This document shows, piece after piece, positions 32,904-40,847 of a stretch of DNA of 64,000 nt. The notes below the pieces were generated by a model. The model saw only the letters and a program-made list of their open reading frames with translations. It searched no databases and was not told the origin of the DNA. How positions within the stretch are numbered: the stretch's first letter is position 1; each line of letters opens with the position of its first letter. This stretch comes from Arthrobacter glacialis (GTDB lineage Bacteria; Actinomycetota; Actinomycetes; Actinomycetales; Micrococcaceae). Both the position numbers and the translations under genes were made by a program. The stretch is taken from positions 30,709 to 94,708 of the forward strand of contig NZ_PPXC01000016.1 of the NCBI RefSeq assembly GCF_002909445.1, written 5' to 3'.

Positions 32904-33742
32904 ACCGGGATGCCCCAGCGTGACGCTACCTTGCGGCGCTGGTCAAGGATAGCTTCGGTGTGGTTCAGAAGCTTTCGAACCTGGGAAGCGTGGCGTTGCT
33001 CAGGTTCTGCGGCAACTAGGGAGTCAAAGGCCAGCTGCAAATCCTGTGAGATGGCCTCAACCATCACGATCTGATCCGCTGTTTCATCAGCCTCTGCGCT
33101 AGCGCCGATCGATGAAAGGAAACCCTCAACATCGAACAACACATCAGCATTGTCCGGAAAGAGAGTTGAGGACTCTTGGCCCTGAGCAACACCACTGGTC
33201 AATGCCGAATTGGCCCCTCTTGTCCGGTCACGGACCTTTCCATCAAGCCCCCGGACCCTTGAAGGAATACCTCCAGCGTTTCCTGCAGTCCGAATGAACT
33301 TGTCTACTGCCCGTTGCCCGGTCCGGTCACTTCGTCCAATAATGGGGCCCACTGCGCTGCCGGAAAAATGCTTGGCAACCATCTCGCGCATAACGAGGTT
33401 GAAGTCATCCGGAGCCAATCCAAGGAGTTGAAGATTCTCCGTTTCAATCATCGCCCGCCATGAACCATATCCAAGAGCAGTGTGTGCCTGGCCCTCGTGT
33501 AGTTCCACAGCCAAGGCCACTACAGCTTTCACGGAATTCTCAACAACTATGAGCTCACGAGTCAGCTTCCCCAGGTGGCGACGCAGCTTGTCCACCTTCA
33601 TGCGAGCCGCTGAACGGGTTAGCTGGTCCAAAGTTGCTGGGATCACAGCACCTTCGGCGTCGGCATCCGTCTTGAGAAACACGTCTGTCCCCTCTTGGCT
33701 GTTCAACTTCGTAGACATCGGAGACTCCAATCGGGTTGACAT
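32900..33742 (-). CDS. Plasmid DNA-binding protein with HTH-like centre
   Basis: The 280-aa product has a helical N-terminus and the motif VELHEGQAHTALGYGSWRAM near residues 80-100. Plasmid and phage proteins of the ParB-accessory or DUF3102-like kind share this motif. A segment IGRSDRTGQRAVDKF follows and could be a recognition helix. The C-terminus (about 225-280) is helical and charged. AGGAAG precedes ATG 33742. It is divergent from a winged-helix gene across direct repeats, so control of that region is likely. Exact family not recognised. Confidence 0.6.
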   Translation of the reverse strand: MSTRLESPMSTKLNSQEGTDVFLKTDADAEGAVIPATLDQLTRSAARMKVDKLRRHLGKLTRELIVVENSVKAVVALAVELHEGQAHTALGYGSWRAMIETENLQLLGLAPDDFNLVMREMVAKHFSGSAVGPIIGRSDRTGQRAVDKFIRTAGNAGGIPSRVRGLDGKVRDRTRGANSALTSGVAQGQESSTLFPDNADVLFDVEGFLSSIGASAEADETADQIVMVEAISQDLQLAFDSLVAAEPEQRHASQVRKLLNHTEAILDQRRKVASRWGIPV

Positions 33743-33791
33743 GTGGCTTCCTAGTGGGGCTTGGGGAAATAGAGGGTAAAATCGTCCAAAG

Positions 33792-33833
33792 CATCATTCT
33801 TATTATGATGCTACCATCACTTTTATTATGACG
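33792..33833. promoter_or_regulatory. Two iteron-like direct repeats in a divergent promoter
   Basis: CATCATTCTTATTATGATG (33792-33810) recurs with four changes at 33815-33833, a period of 23 bp, each unit itself partly palindromic (CATCAT-ATGATG). They lie between the divergent HTH and winged-helix genes and are the natural operator for either. Confidence 0.6.
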
Positions 33834-33870
33834 TAAGCCCTGAGATGGCAATGTGAGCGAGAATTGGTAG

Positions 33871-34200
33871 ATGCCAAGCACCTACAAGTCGCCAACCCCG
33901 CTGTCTCTCGAAACCGAGGGAGCGCTCAACGTGTTCAATGTCAACCAACTGCGAGCTGGGATCATCCGCGACCTCTCTCAGCATCCCGAAGGGGATACCA
34001 CTGGCAATATTGCTCGTCGCCTTGAGGTTGATTATCGCCAGGTCTACACGCATGTTCGCGTGCTCGTCACCGCTGGATTGGTGGTGACAGATTCAGACGC
34101 TGTGATTCCAAATGGAAGGCGCGTCGTGTACAGCTTGAAGCCTGGAGCTTTGGAAGAGCAGGCGGCGATCTACTTTAGGTATCTTTCAGGCGAGTCATAA
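33871..34200 (+). CDS. Winged-helix transcriptional regulator
   Basis: The 109-aa protein has an ArsR/MarR-like winged helix: NQLRAGIIRDLSQHPEGDTT, TGNIARRLEVDYRQVYTHVR as HTH, then VLVTAGLVV and a hairpin wing ending RRVVYSLKPG. It lacks cysteine metal sites, so a metal sensor is unlikely. It faces the HTH gene across the direct repeats and probably controls that promoter. The ribosome site is weak. Confidence 0.8.
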   Translation: MPSTYKSPTPLSLETEGALNVFNVNQLRAGIIRDLSQHPEGDTTGNIARRLEVDYRQVYTHVRVLVTAGLVVTDSDAVIPNGRRVVYSLKPGALEEQAAIYFRYLSGES

Positions 34201-34280
34201 GGGCTTTCGTGCGGGTGATGTGGTGTGAGTTGACAGTAATGGCGCTGAGTAGGTCCTACGGCGATTTGAACGATACACGC

Positions 34281-34309
34281 TTGTAGCGCACATGTGCAAA
34301 GCCTGTAGG
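34281..34309 (+). promoter_or_regulatory. Promoter-like element shared with 37480-37508
   Basis: TTGTAG, 17 bp, TGTAGG. The stretch 34291-34309 (CATGTGCAAAGCCTGTAGG) matches 16 of 19 bases at 37490-37508, suggesting the same promoter/operator upstream of two separate genes. Confidence 0.35.
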
Positions 34310-34403
34310 GTTCACGCCCTGTCCATTTGGCTAGTCCTGAGCGGAGATACGATGGATTCGTATTTTTCTGTACTAACGGACCACCACTGGAGGATGACGC
34401 TGA

Positions 34404-35555
34404 GTGTTGAAAACATGGCGCGGACTGTCCTGCCTGGCGCTCCTTGCGCCGACGGCCGCTCTGTCTGGGTTCGCGGTTGTTATGGCTCGGAGGATTGTTA
34501 AGCGGGGTCCAAAGGACTATCGCCGGGCTGAATTAACAGCTGATGGACACGGCGTTCGCATCGATTTGGACGATTACACCAAAGCCCCTGGTGATTATGG
34601 ATTCTTCGACCCTGTGACCAAGCGTTACACGAGGGTCAGCGAAGTGATGTTGATCGATGAGGATCAAAAGTTTGTGGAGCGGCGGATCGTGCCGCCTGCA
34701 TCCGGACCGGAACGTCTGGGACCTCTTGTCGATTGGACCCCCGATGTGTTCTTTACACCCTCTGCGCTGAGCAGGCGATACGAAGAAGTGAACGTCCCCA
34801 CTTCGTACGGCACGGCGCCGGCCTGGCTGTTCACAGGGAAGAACCCGGACGTATGGGTGATCCATATACACGGCAGCTGGACCGACCGAGCGATCATGTT
34901 CCGAGACGTCCACGCTTTCAGTCCCCTGGGATTCACCTCCCTGGTGCCTTCATTTCGAAGCGACCCGGAGGTCAGCCCACCACAGGCCGAGACGAGCCAC
35001 CTCGGGCAAACTGAATGGCGCGACGTGGAAAGCGCTGTGGCCTACGCCGTAGCTCATGGAGCCAAGCGAATCATCCTCTCCGGCTGGTCAATGGGTGGGA
35101 CCATGGCACTGCTCACGGCTGAGCGCAGTGCATACAGGAAGCAGATCGCAGGGATGGTTTTGGTGGGGCCCGTCACGAGCTGGCGTAAAGCCATCACAGC
35201 AGGTGCGGCGCGAGCCGGCGTTCCGGCGGCGGGGGCCGGCCTTGTCATGCGTCTATTGCAGACGCCTTTCTTCGCGAAGCTAGTCGGGTTGGAGGAAGCA
35301 ATCGACTTTGATGCGCTCGAATGGGCCGATGTAGAAGGCAGGGTAACCGTCCCGACGCTGGTCTTGCATTCCAAAGCTGACCAAGAAGTACCCTTGGAGA
35401 ATTCGACAGCGTTTCAAAAGGCGAATCCTGATACCGTCACCCTGGTTCCATTCCAGAAGGCACACCATACCCAGGAGTGGAACGCCTCGCCCAGCGCCTT
35501 TTCTAGCGAACTTACAGGATGGGTCAGCAAGATGATCTCAACCGACCAAGGCTAG
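34404..35555 (+). CDS. Alpha/beta-hydrolase with N-terminal membrane anchor
   Basis: The 383-aa product has a hydrophobic N-terminus (residues 5-28) acting as signal anchor, then an alpha/beta-hydrolase fold. Seen are the oxyanion strand WVIHIHGSW, nucleophile elbow SGWSMGGTM, acid LHSKADQEVP and His in KAHHTQEWN, a complete catalytic triad. The substrate (ester, amide or lipid) is unknown. GTG 34404 with GGAGG about ten bases upstream is the best start. It converges with the membrane protein gene, overlapping it by four bases. Confidence 0.8.
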   Translation: MLKTWRGLSCLALLAPTAALSGFAVVMARRIVKRGPKDYRRAELTADGHGVRIDLDDYTKAPGDYGFFDPVTKRYTRVSEVMLIDEDQKFVERRIVPPASGPERLGPLVDWTPDVFFTPSALSRRYEEVNVPTSYGTAPAWLFTGKNPDVWVIHIHGSWTDRAIMFRDVHAFSPLGFTSLVPSFRSDPEVSPPQAETSHLGQTEWRDVESAVAYAVAHGAKRIILSGWSMGGTMALLTAERSAYRKQIAGMVLVGPVTSWRKAITAGAARAGVPAAGAGLVMRLLQTPFFAKLVGLEEAIDFDALEWADVEGRVTVPTLVLHSKADQEVPLENSTAFQKANPDTVTLVPFQKAHHTQEWNASPSAFSSELTGWVSKMISTDQG

Positions 35556-36466
35556 ATTCTGGCCCCTAGCTTGGCTTCAATTCGGCTGATCCTGTTCTTA
35601 ATAGGTTCCGGGAATGCCTCCAGCTTCGTGACCTCGTGGTTGTGCAGGCGAATGAGACTCTTATAGATTCCGTCTTCGAGCGTTTCATTGATGAAATCCC
35701 ATGCGGGCTTGAACAGCGAGCGGTCCGCATTAACTCGAATCCTCAACGCAGTGAGCCAGAGAGCGTCGGTCATCCAAAGGCGCAATCTCGGGAGGTGCTT
35801 CGACAGGAATAGAATCAGCCAGCTCGCTGCCGTCACTGAAAGGCCTAGATAGAAGAGGCGGTAAAACCAAGATCCGATCGCCAGGGCGAACTCATGCCAA
35901 GGCGTGAAATGGAATAGCACCACGTACGTCAGGTGACATGCACAAGCCACCGCGACGACGATCATGCCCGCTGCGAATACGGCTAGCAGGCCCTTTGCCT
36001 TGTGCCGAAGCATGTAGACAAGCCTGAGGACCGTAAACAACAACGCGAGCATATATATGCCGCTGTATGCAGCAGTAGCTAGCTGTTCCATACGAGGAAA
36101 AATGAAGTTCGCGGCAGTTGGACGTTTATCCTCAATCAGCGCGAAGCAAGTGATCATAATGGGAATGCTCAGCAACGGAGCGTAGTAGGTCCAGCTGACG
36201 CGAGGTATGTTCGCTAGCTGACGCACGCTGTCGTTGAAGAAGAAGATCGCCAGCAGCGCGAAGATGGCTTGCAGCAGATTCGTGACGTTGACGCCACCGA
36301 GGTAGCTGTCAATAGTCTCCAGCGGTGTGACTATCCCTAGAGAGTAGAGCGCGAGGAGGCCGAACACCGACGCCAACCATGACGCCCGGGATTCTTTCAC
36401 CTTCACCACGGCGGGGATTCGAAGCAGGATTAGGGCGCTGAGAAGCGCGAAAAGTATCAGTCTCAT
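35552..36466 (-). CDS. Polytopic membrane protein (MAB_1171c/DUF6545-like)
   Basis: The 304-aa protein has about seven membrane segments in residues 3-220, such as LLALYSLGIVTPLE, NLLQAIFALLAIFFF and GLLAVFAAGMIVVAVACACH. A cytosolic tail of about 80 residues follows with LWLTALRIRV and ETLEDGIYKSLIRLHNHEV. MAB_1171c-family proteins of actinobacteria have this plan and are often encoded, as here, beside an XRE regulator and an ImmA/IrrE protein. The family assignment rests on plan and context. Function in the family is not settled. Confidence 0.6.
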   Translation of the reverse strand: MRLILFALLSALILLRIPAVVKVKESRASWLASVFGLLALYSLGIVTPLETIDSYLGGVNVTNLLQAIFALLAIFFFNDSVRQLANIPRVSWTYYAPLLSIPIMITCFALIEDKRPTAANFIFPRMEQLATAAYSGIYMLALLFTVLRLVYMLRHKAKGLLAVFAAGMIVVAVACACHLTYVVLFHFTPWHEFALAIGSWFYRLFYLGLSVTAASWLILFLSKHLPRLRLWMTDALWLTALRIRVNADRSLFKPAWDFINETLEDGIYKSLIRLHNHEVTKLEAFPEPIKNRISRIEAKLGARI

Positions 36467-36469
36467 CGT

Positions 36470-36913
36470 TTAGCAGAGGAAAGGATCAAGAGCAGGCGAG
36501 CTGTTCACCCGGGTCTTCTTTGACATTCTGAACGCGAAATCCTCCACCCAGCGCTCTACGGGGTCATCCTCAATGTGCCGGCAGCTGACGCTGATTGCAT
36601 TTTTGGTCTCCTTCAGGAGCGATTGAGAGATCTGGGGAGAGGCTAGGTTTTGGCTTTCCAAAAAGATGTGGCCCAGCTCGTGATATATGCAGTGAACTTT
36701 GTACTGCAATGAATGCCGTGGAGGGAAAAGGATGTTGATATAGTCCTCGTACTCAACCGTCAAGGCGGTCAGCGTTCCCCACTCACCCTCTTGTTCAATC
36801 AGATGGATCGGTTTCTCACAGATCAGCTTCAGGCGTTCTACAGCTTCTGTCATCGATGTCGTGCCGTCACCGCATAGCTCGAGGACTGTTTCCTCAACCG
36901 GAGGGAATACCAT
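36470..36913 (-). CDS. ImmA/IrrE-family metalloprotease
   Basis: The 147-aa protein has the zinc motif HELGH at residues 78-82 in CIYHELGHIFLES, with a preceding NILFPPRHSLQYKVH as in ImmA/IrrE domains. Such proteases cleave or inactivate a partner XRE repressor and so switch on a response. The partner is most likely the XRE-like protein encoded immediately upstream, whose stop abuts this start. It is short, consisting only of the protease domain. Confidence 0.85.
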   Translation of the reverse strand: MVFPPVEETVLELCGDGTTSMTEAVERLKLICEKPIHLIEQEGEWGTLTALTVEYEDYINILFPPRHSLQYKVHCIYHELGHIFLESQNLASPQISQSLLKETKNAISVSCRHIEDDPVERWVEDFAFRMSKKTRVNSSPALDPFLC

Positions 36914-37360
36914 TCACTCTTCACCGTTCATTGATGCATCGATAATTTTGGTGATCGTCCTCAGAATTTCCGGCGAGGTCTCTCCCAGGTTTCTCGCTGC
37001 AAAGTTCTTCACTTTGAGCTTTCGCATGTGGTCAAGAAACTCCATCCGTGCTTCCACATCTGTCGGAGTCTCACTGTAGAGATCAGACAGATAAGTAGCC
37101 GGTACCTTAAATACGAATTCTGCGATGCCCTTGAGGAGTTCTTGATCTGTCACCAGGCTGCCGGTTCCGTTGATCAAGTAGGACCAGCGGGTTCGCGATA
37201 GTTGAATCCCGTGGGCGGAAAGTGCTTCCTCAACATGAGGGTAAGTGAGCACTGTGTTGTTGTCGGACTCCCAGATATCCACCAGGATACCCATGCGATC
37301 AGCTAGCTTTTCTTTCTTCTGCTGTTGCGTAAGGAACACGCTGCGGCCTCCGTTTGCCAT
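36914..37360 (-). CDS. XRE-like helix-turn-helix regulator
   Basis: The 148-aa protein has an N-terminal helix-turn-helix region (YPHVEEALSAHGIQLSRTRW, then SYLINGTGSLVTDQELLKGI) spaced like XRE regulators, followed by a helical C-terminus. It is the first gene of a leftward trio with the ImmA/IrrE protease and the membrane protein, and is the probable repressor and cleavage target. The intergenic region to the next rightward gene is 242 bp, enough for divergent promoters. Confidence 0.72.
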   Translation of the reverse strand: MANGGRSVFLTQQQKKEKLADRMGILVDIWESDNNTVLTYPHVEEALSAHGIQLSRTRWSYLINGTGSLVTDQELLKGIAEFVFKVPATYLSDLYSETPTDVEARMEFLDHMRKLKVKNFAARNLGETSPEILRTITKIIDASMNGEE

Positions 37361-37479
37361 CGGTATAGCTCCTCGCCAAGGTCAGTGGCTTGTGGTGTAG
37401 ACCGCCACACTGAGCAGGCGGACAGCTGACACAATATGTTACCCGATACCGCTCGGAGCGTGCAGGCAGTGGGCACCTA

Positions 37480-37508
37480 TTGAGTTGTGCATGTGCGCAG
37501 CATGTAGG
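37480..37508 (+). promoter_or_regulatory. Promoter-like element shared with 34281-34309
   Basis: TTGAGT, 17 bp, TGTAGG, embedded in the same CATGTGC-AGC-TGTAGG sequence found upstream of the hydrolase gene. It would transcribe toward the small gene at 37603. Confidence 0.35.
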
Positions 37509-37602
37509 TAAGCTGTCGCTTGTTTAGTCTTTGGAGGCGCGATCACTGCCACTGCGACACGCCGACCCACATGCACGTGAAGACTTAAGTTAAGGATAGC
37601 TT

Positions 37603-37872
37603 TTGAGGATGGGAAAAAAGTTCAGGCGTGCTTGGGGCACCGCAGGAGATCTAGAACAACTGAGTGCGCAAATTCCTGGCGACCAAAAGAAATGGGTCGA
37701 GGAAACCGCTGAGAGACTACACCTCTCCCCAAGCGAGTTCGTTGAACAGATGATCAACCTGAACCGGAGTGCCGCTGACAAGCAACTCGATGGATTGCCT
37801 CCGTGGGCTATTCGTCCCCAGAATTCTCGGTATACGCAAGAGGAGGCTTTGCCTATCGCGCAGGCCTCTTAA
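37603..37872 (+). CDS. Small protein, ribbon-helix-helix-like
   Basis: The 89-aa basic protein contains VEETAERLHLSPSEFVEQMI, which resembles the helix pair of ribbon-helix-helix or CopG-type proteins. The start is unsure: TTG 37603 has AAGG at good spacing, while ATG 37609 has TGAGG only one base away. It ends at a strong terminator and lies just upstream of the replication gene, where a copy-number repressor would be expected. That role is inference. Confidence 0.65.
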   Translation: MRMGKKFRRAWGTAGDLEQLSAQIPGDQKKWVEETAERLHLSPSEFVEQMINLNRSAADKQLDGLPPWAIRPQNSRYTQEEALPIAQAS

Positions 37873-37878
37873 AAGCAG

Positions 37879-37901
37879 AAGGCCCGCAGTTTGCGGGCCT
37901 T
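37879..37901 (+). terminator. Terminator hairpin
   Basis: AAGGCCCGCA and TGCGGGCCTT form a perfect 10-bp stem with a 3-base loop, 6 bases after the stop of the small gene. Confidence 0.85.
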
Positions 37902-37916
37902 GCCTGACACTTACTC

Positions 37917-37962
37917 AGTAGCTAAAACTTGATTCCGCCAAGACTCTTAGTTTGTAGCTACT
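37917..37962. repeat. Inverted repeat before the replication gene
   Basis: AGTAGCTAAAACT (37917-37929) pairs with AGTTTGTAGCTACT (37949-37962) with one bulged base. It lies 29 bases before the presumed start and may control replication-protein synthesis as an operator or leader hairpin. Confidence 0.55.
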
Positions 37963-37990
37963 TCAACAACAGCGGCTTTGTCATGCGCTC

Positions 37991-39883
37991 TTGCTTAGGA
38001 ATGACTCCATCATACACGCACAGGCTTTTTTGGGAACAACGAACTCCGCCGACACACCTGATGTGCCCGCCGGTGATGCTGCGCACGCCCAGGCATGGGC
38101 ATTGGCGCCGTTGATTGCAGGCTCCCCCGTCATGCGTTTTGCTACCCGTGTGGGTAAGTACCCTCGCCCCCGGTTGGCCCCGCCTCGCATTACACGAGCG
38201 CTGCCAAACCGCGCGGCCGCCGTCATGGTTCACGGCTCGGATGGATCCGTGCAGACATTGTGTTTGGACCTTGATACTTCCAAAGCCCTGCAAGCCGTGG
38301 TGGACGCTGACGCGGCCGCCATCACCGCACTATTGACTTCGTGTGGGCTTCGATTCGTGGCGGACCACTCCCCCAGCGGTGGCCGTCACATCTACGTTCC
38401 CTTGGTAGAGCGCTTGGCGGCCGAGGATTCCCGCGAGCTCGTGGAAGCACTCGCTACCCGCTTCCCCAGCCTTGACCCAGGCCCCCACCAGAACATCACC
38501 GACGGATGTATCCGCCCCCCGGGTTCTTGGCATAAGTCGATGACGGGCCACCAGGTCCTCGACACCCCCCTGTCCGAGGCGTACGACATCATGCGCTTAC
38601 GCAACCCTGCCACCGCCGTGGCTGCTCTGCGCCGCGTATTGGCTGCATCTATCCGCCAGGTGCGCACACGCAAAGATGCCCGCGCCACAGCGCGTCTGGC
38701 CGTGGCCACCACATCCGGAACCATTGGCTTTCAGTCAGTCCGCGGCACATCGGTGTTGCGTCAGGTTGCCCGCACCGGGATCTACGACACGGCCCGTTAC
38801 AAGAGTGCGTCGGAAGCTCGCATGGCTGTCCTGTCCCACCTCTCCAACTTCTCCATCACTCTCCCCCAAGTTCAGGAACGCCTGACAACTGACCTCGCTG
38901 GCCTCGCTGCCCTCTACCAGGACACGACCCACCTAGGCCGTCTGCTGCCCTTCGAATGGGACAAAGCCCAAGCATGGGTAGCCCAAAAAAATGGGGCCGT
39001 CCGCGCCGGGAAAGAACATAGCAATAAATGCGACACAGGCCTCCCCTTAACCCACAGGGGGGGGACTGAGGAGGTTCGTTCGCCCGCGTCGGTGATGGCT
39101 GAGATCAATGATCTTGAAAACGTGCTCTACGCAATCCTTGACCAACGCCTTGCCAGCACTGGACGTGAGGGAATCACTCTTCGGTTCCTCCTTCGCGCTG
39201 TGATTGGATTCGCTCGGGCTAAGGGGACTCTGTTGGTTGATGTGGGATGCCGTTCCTTTGCCAGGGAGATGGGCCAGCACCATGGCACTATCGCTCGCCT
39301 GCTGCCCCGCCTGGTCAAACACTCCGGTGGCATGCTCTCCAAGGTTGAGGATGCCCACGGGTGGCAGGCAGATAGCTACCTGTTGGGGTTGCCAGAGCAG
39401 TGGAAGGACGTGGCGAAAGCTCATGCCTGGCGCAAGGGCAAGATCTACGGCATTCGCCCCGTGTTCCGGGCGTTGGGTGCCCCTGCAGCCCTAGTGTATG
39501 AAGCCATCGAACGTGGCAGCCACTCCCCCACCACAGCGGATATTGTGCGGGCAACCAAGCTTAGCCGGCCCACCGTCGCCAAGGAGCTCATGACGCTGGC
39601 AGAGGTGTCCATGATCGAGCGACACCACGGAGCCTGGCAGATCCTCCACACCACCAATCTGCGGCATATCGCGGAATGGTTGGGTGTCCAGGACGACTAT
39701 GAGTACCAGTGCGCCCTGATACGGGCCCAACGCCAATCCTGGCACGCCCACCTTGAACGCTTCATTGAGCCAGTGATTCGGGAGGAAGACATTTACGACG
39801 AGGAAATCTCCGAATGGGATTCTTGGGTCCCTGACGGCTACGGCGAACTCAGCGCCTTGGACCGGCACTTACTAGCCGCCTAA
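37991..39883 (+). CDS. Plasmid replication protein with primase (AEP-like) domain
   Basis: The product is up to 630 aa. Residues about 60-200 look like an archaeo-eukaryotic-type primase/primase-polymerase: the acidic pair LCLDLDTS, SPSGGRHIYVPL, and CIRPPGSWHK with a basic catalytic neighbourhood. The C-terminal half has helix-turn-helix features (REMGQHHGTIARLLPRLV; SHSPTTADIVRATKLSRPTV) for origin or DNA binding. This is typical of RepA-like initiators of actinobacterial plasmids. The start is uncertain: TTG 37991 has no ribosome site. It is the best candidate for the plasmid initiator. It abuts the converging gene at its 3' end. Confidence 0.78.
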   Translation: MLRNDSIIHAQAFLGTTNSADTPDVPAGDAAHAQAWALAPLIAGSPVMRFATRVGKYPRPRLAPPRITRALPNRAAAVMVHGSDGSVQTLCLDLDTSKALQAVVDADAAAITALLTSCGLRFVADHSPSGGRHIYVPLVERLAAEDSRELVEALATRFPSLDPGPHQNITDGCIRPPGSWHKSMTGHQVLDTPLSEAYDIMRLRNPATAVAALRRVLAASIRQVRTRKDARATARLAVATTSGTIGFQSVRGTSVLRQVARTGIYDTARYKSASEARMAVLSHLSNFSITLPQVQERLTTDLAGLAALYQDTTHLGRLLPFEWDKAQAWVAQKNGAVRAGKEHSNKCDTGLPLTHRGGTEEVRSPASVMAEINDLENVLYAILDQRLASTGREGITLRFLLRAVIGFARAKGTLLVDVGCRSFAREMGQHHGTIARLLPRLVKHSGGMLSKVEDAHGWQADSYLLGLPEQWKDVAKAHAWRKGKIYGIRPVFRALGAPAALVYEAIERGSHSPTTADIVRATKLSRPTVAKELMTLAEVSMIERHHGAWQILHTTNLRHIAEWLGVQDDYEYQCALIRAQRQSWHAHLERFIEPVIREEDIYDEEISEWDSWVPDGYGELSALDRHLLAA

Positions 39884-40540
39884 CTACTGCCAGGGCGTCC
39901 TAGGCCCTGTTGGGTCGCTCTCCCCCAGTAGTTGGGTGAGAAATGCGGTGTGCGGATCAGTTCCCGCTTGAATGGATGCGCGCACGTCAGTTATTGCCTT
40001 GTGGATGGCCGTGGCCATGTCTCCCAGTGAAGTCTGTTGCGGATGAGATTTGACTGTGGTGGCCACAATGGCGGGGTGGAAGCCATGTCGCAGAACGAAG
40101 CCTGTTGGATCGTTGATACACCCGAGTAATGGCTGGTTGTTCTCTTCACCAGTCAAGAGACTGGCCAGGGGTGTTTGTGTCAGGGCCGATAGCCGGCACA
40201 GTTGCTCCCAAGTCGGGTACAGCAGCCCTTGCTCCCATCTGTCCACAGCCGGCTCATGAGCGCCGCAAGCCTCGTCCACCCAAACACCCACAAAAGGTGA
40301 TGCGGAAAACAAGGCTGCGCGACCGCCCCGTGCCTGGGGATCAAAAGCAGGGGTGATCGCCGTCGGCCGCAGATCACCGTTCTGCCACCGCGTGAATAGT
40401 GAAGGATATTTGGTTGCCAGGGCGTCGGCGTCCACGCCCACCGTGCGCTGGGACATCTCCTCAGGAGACAACCGCGGCTGATCAGGCATGGACGGCACCA
40501 CACCGTCAGGTGTCGAGGACCGTTTTCGTTTGAAGAACAC
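39884..40540 (-). CDS. Plasmid protein with XRE-like C-terminal region
   Basis: The 218-aa product has a basic start (MFFKRKRSSTPDG) and a middle segment, VDRWEQGLLYPTWEQLCRL then TQTPLASLLTGE, matching the second half of an XRE helix-turn-helix. The remaining C-terminus is helical. GTG 40540 has no clear ribosome site. It lies between the replication protein (convergent, no gap) and the divergent partition genes, so a role in replication or partition control is plausible. Confidence 0.6.
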   Translation of the reverse strand: MFFKRKRSSTPDGVVPSMPDQPRLSPEEMSQRTVGVDADALATKYPSLFTRWQNGDLRPTAITPAFDPQARGGRAALFSASPFVGVWVDEACGAHEPAVDRWEQGLLYPTWEQLCRLSALTQTPLASLLTGEENNQPLLGCINDPTGFVLRHGFHPAIVATTVKSHPQQTSLGDMATAIHKAITDVRASIQAGTDPHTAFLTQLLGESDPTGPRTPWQ

Positions 40541-40657
40541 TCGCTAAGACTGACATACCAATGCCTAGACACACGGTAAATGCTAGTTGGGCAAACCGTC
40601 CACGCTGCACGGATCCTGCGACGAAGAGGACAGTCAGTGATGGAGAGTTGTAGTTTT

Positions 40658-40788
40658 CTACATTTGTAGTAATCTTGAATACCAGAAAGAAAGTATGATA
40701 GGTTTCTATCCATGTAGTCCCCTTGATCTGTTGGGAAGAACATGTAAAGTTTGCTTGTTTTCTACAAATGAAGATTGCAAGCAAACTT
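40658..40788. repeat. Repeats upstream of parA, candidate centromere/operator
   Basis: CTACATTTGTAG at 40658-40669 is a palindrome; a related TTTTCTACA-AATGAAGATT lies at about 40758-40775. AAGTTTGCTTG (40747-40757) pairs perfectly with 40778-40788. The AT-rich, repeat-bearing stretch before parA is where type Ib plasmids keep parS. Confidence 0.5.
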
Positions 40789-40847
40789 GATGCATAGTTA
40801 TGAAGTTCTCCACGAAACTAGAAGTCAAGAATTGTAGGATGGTTGTT

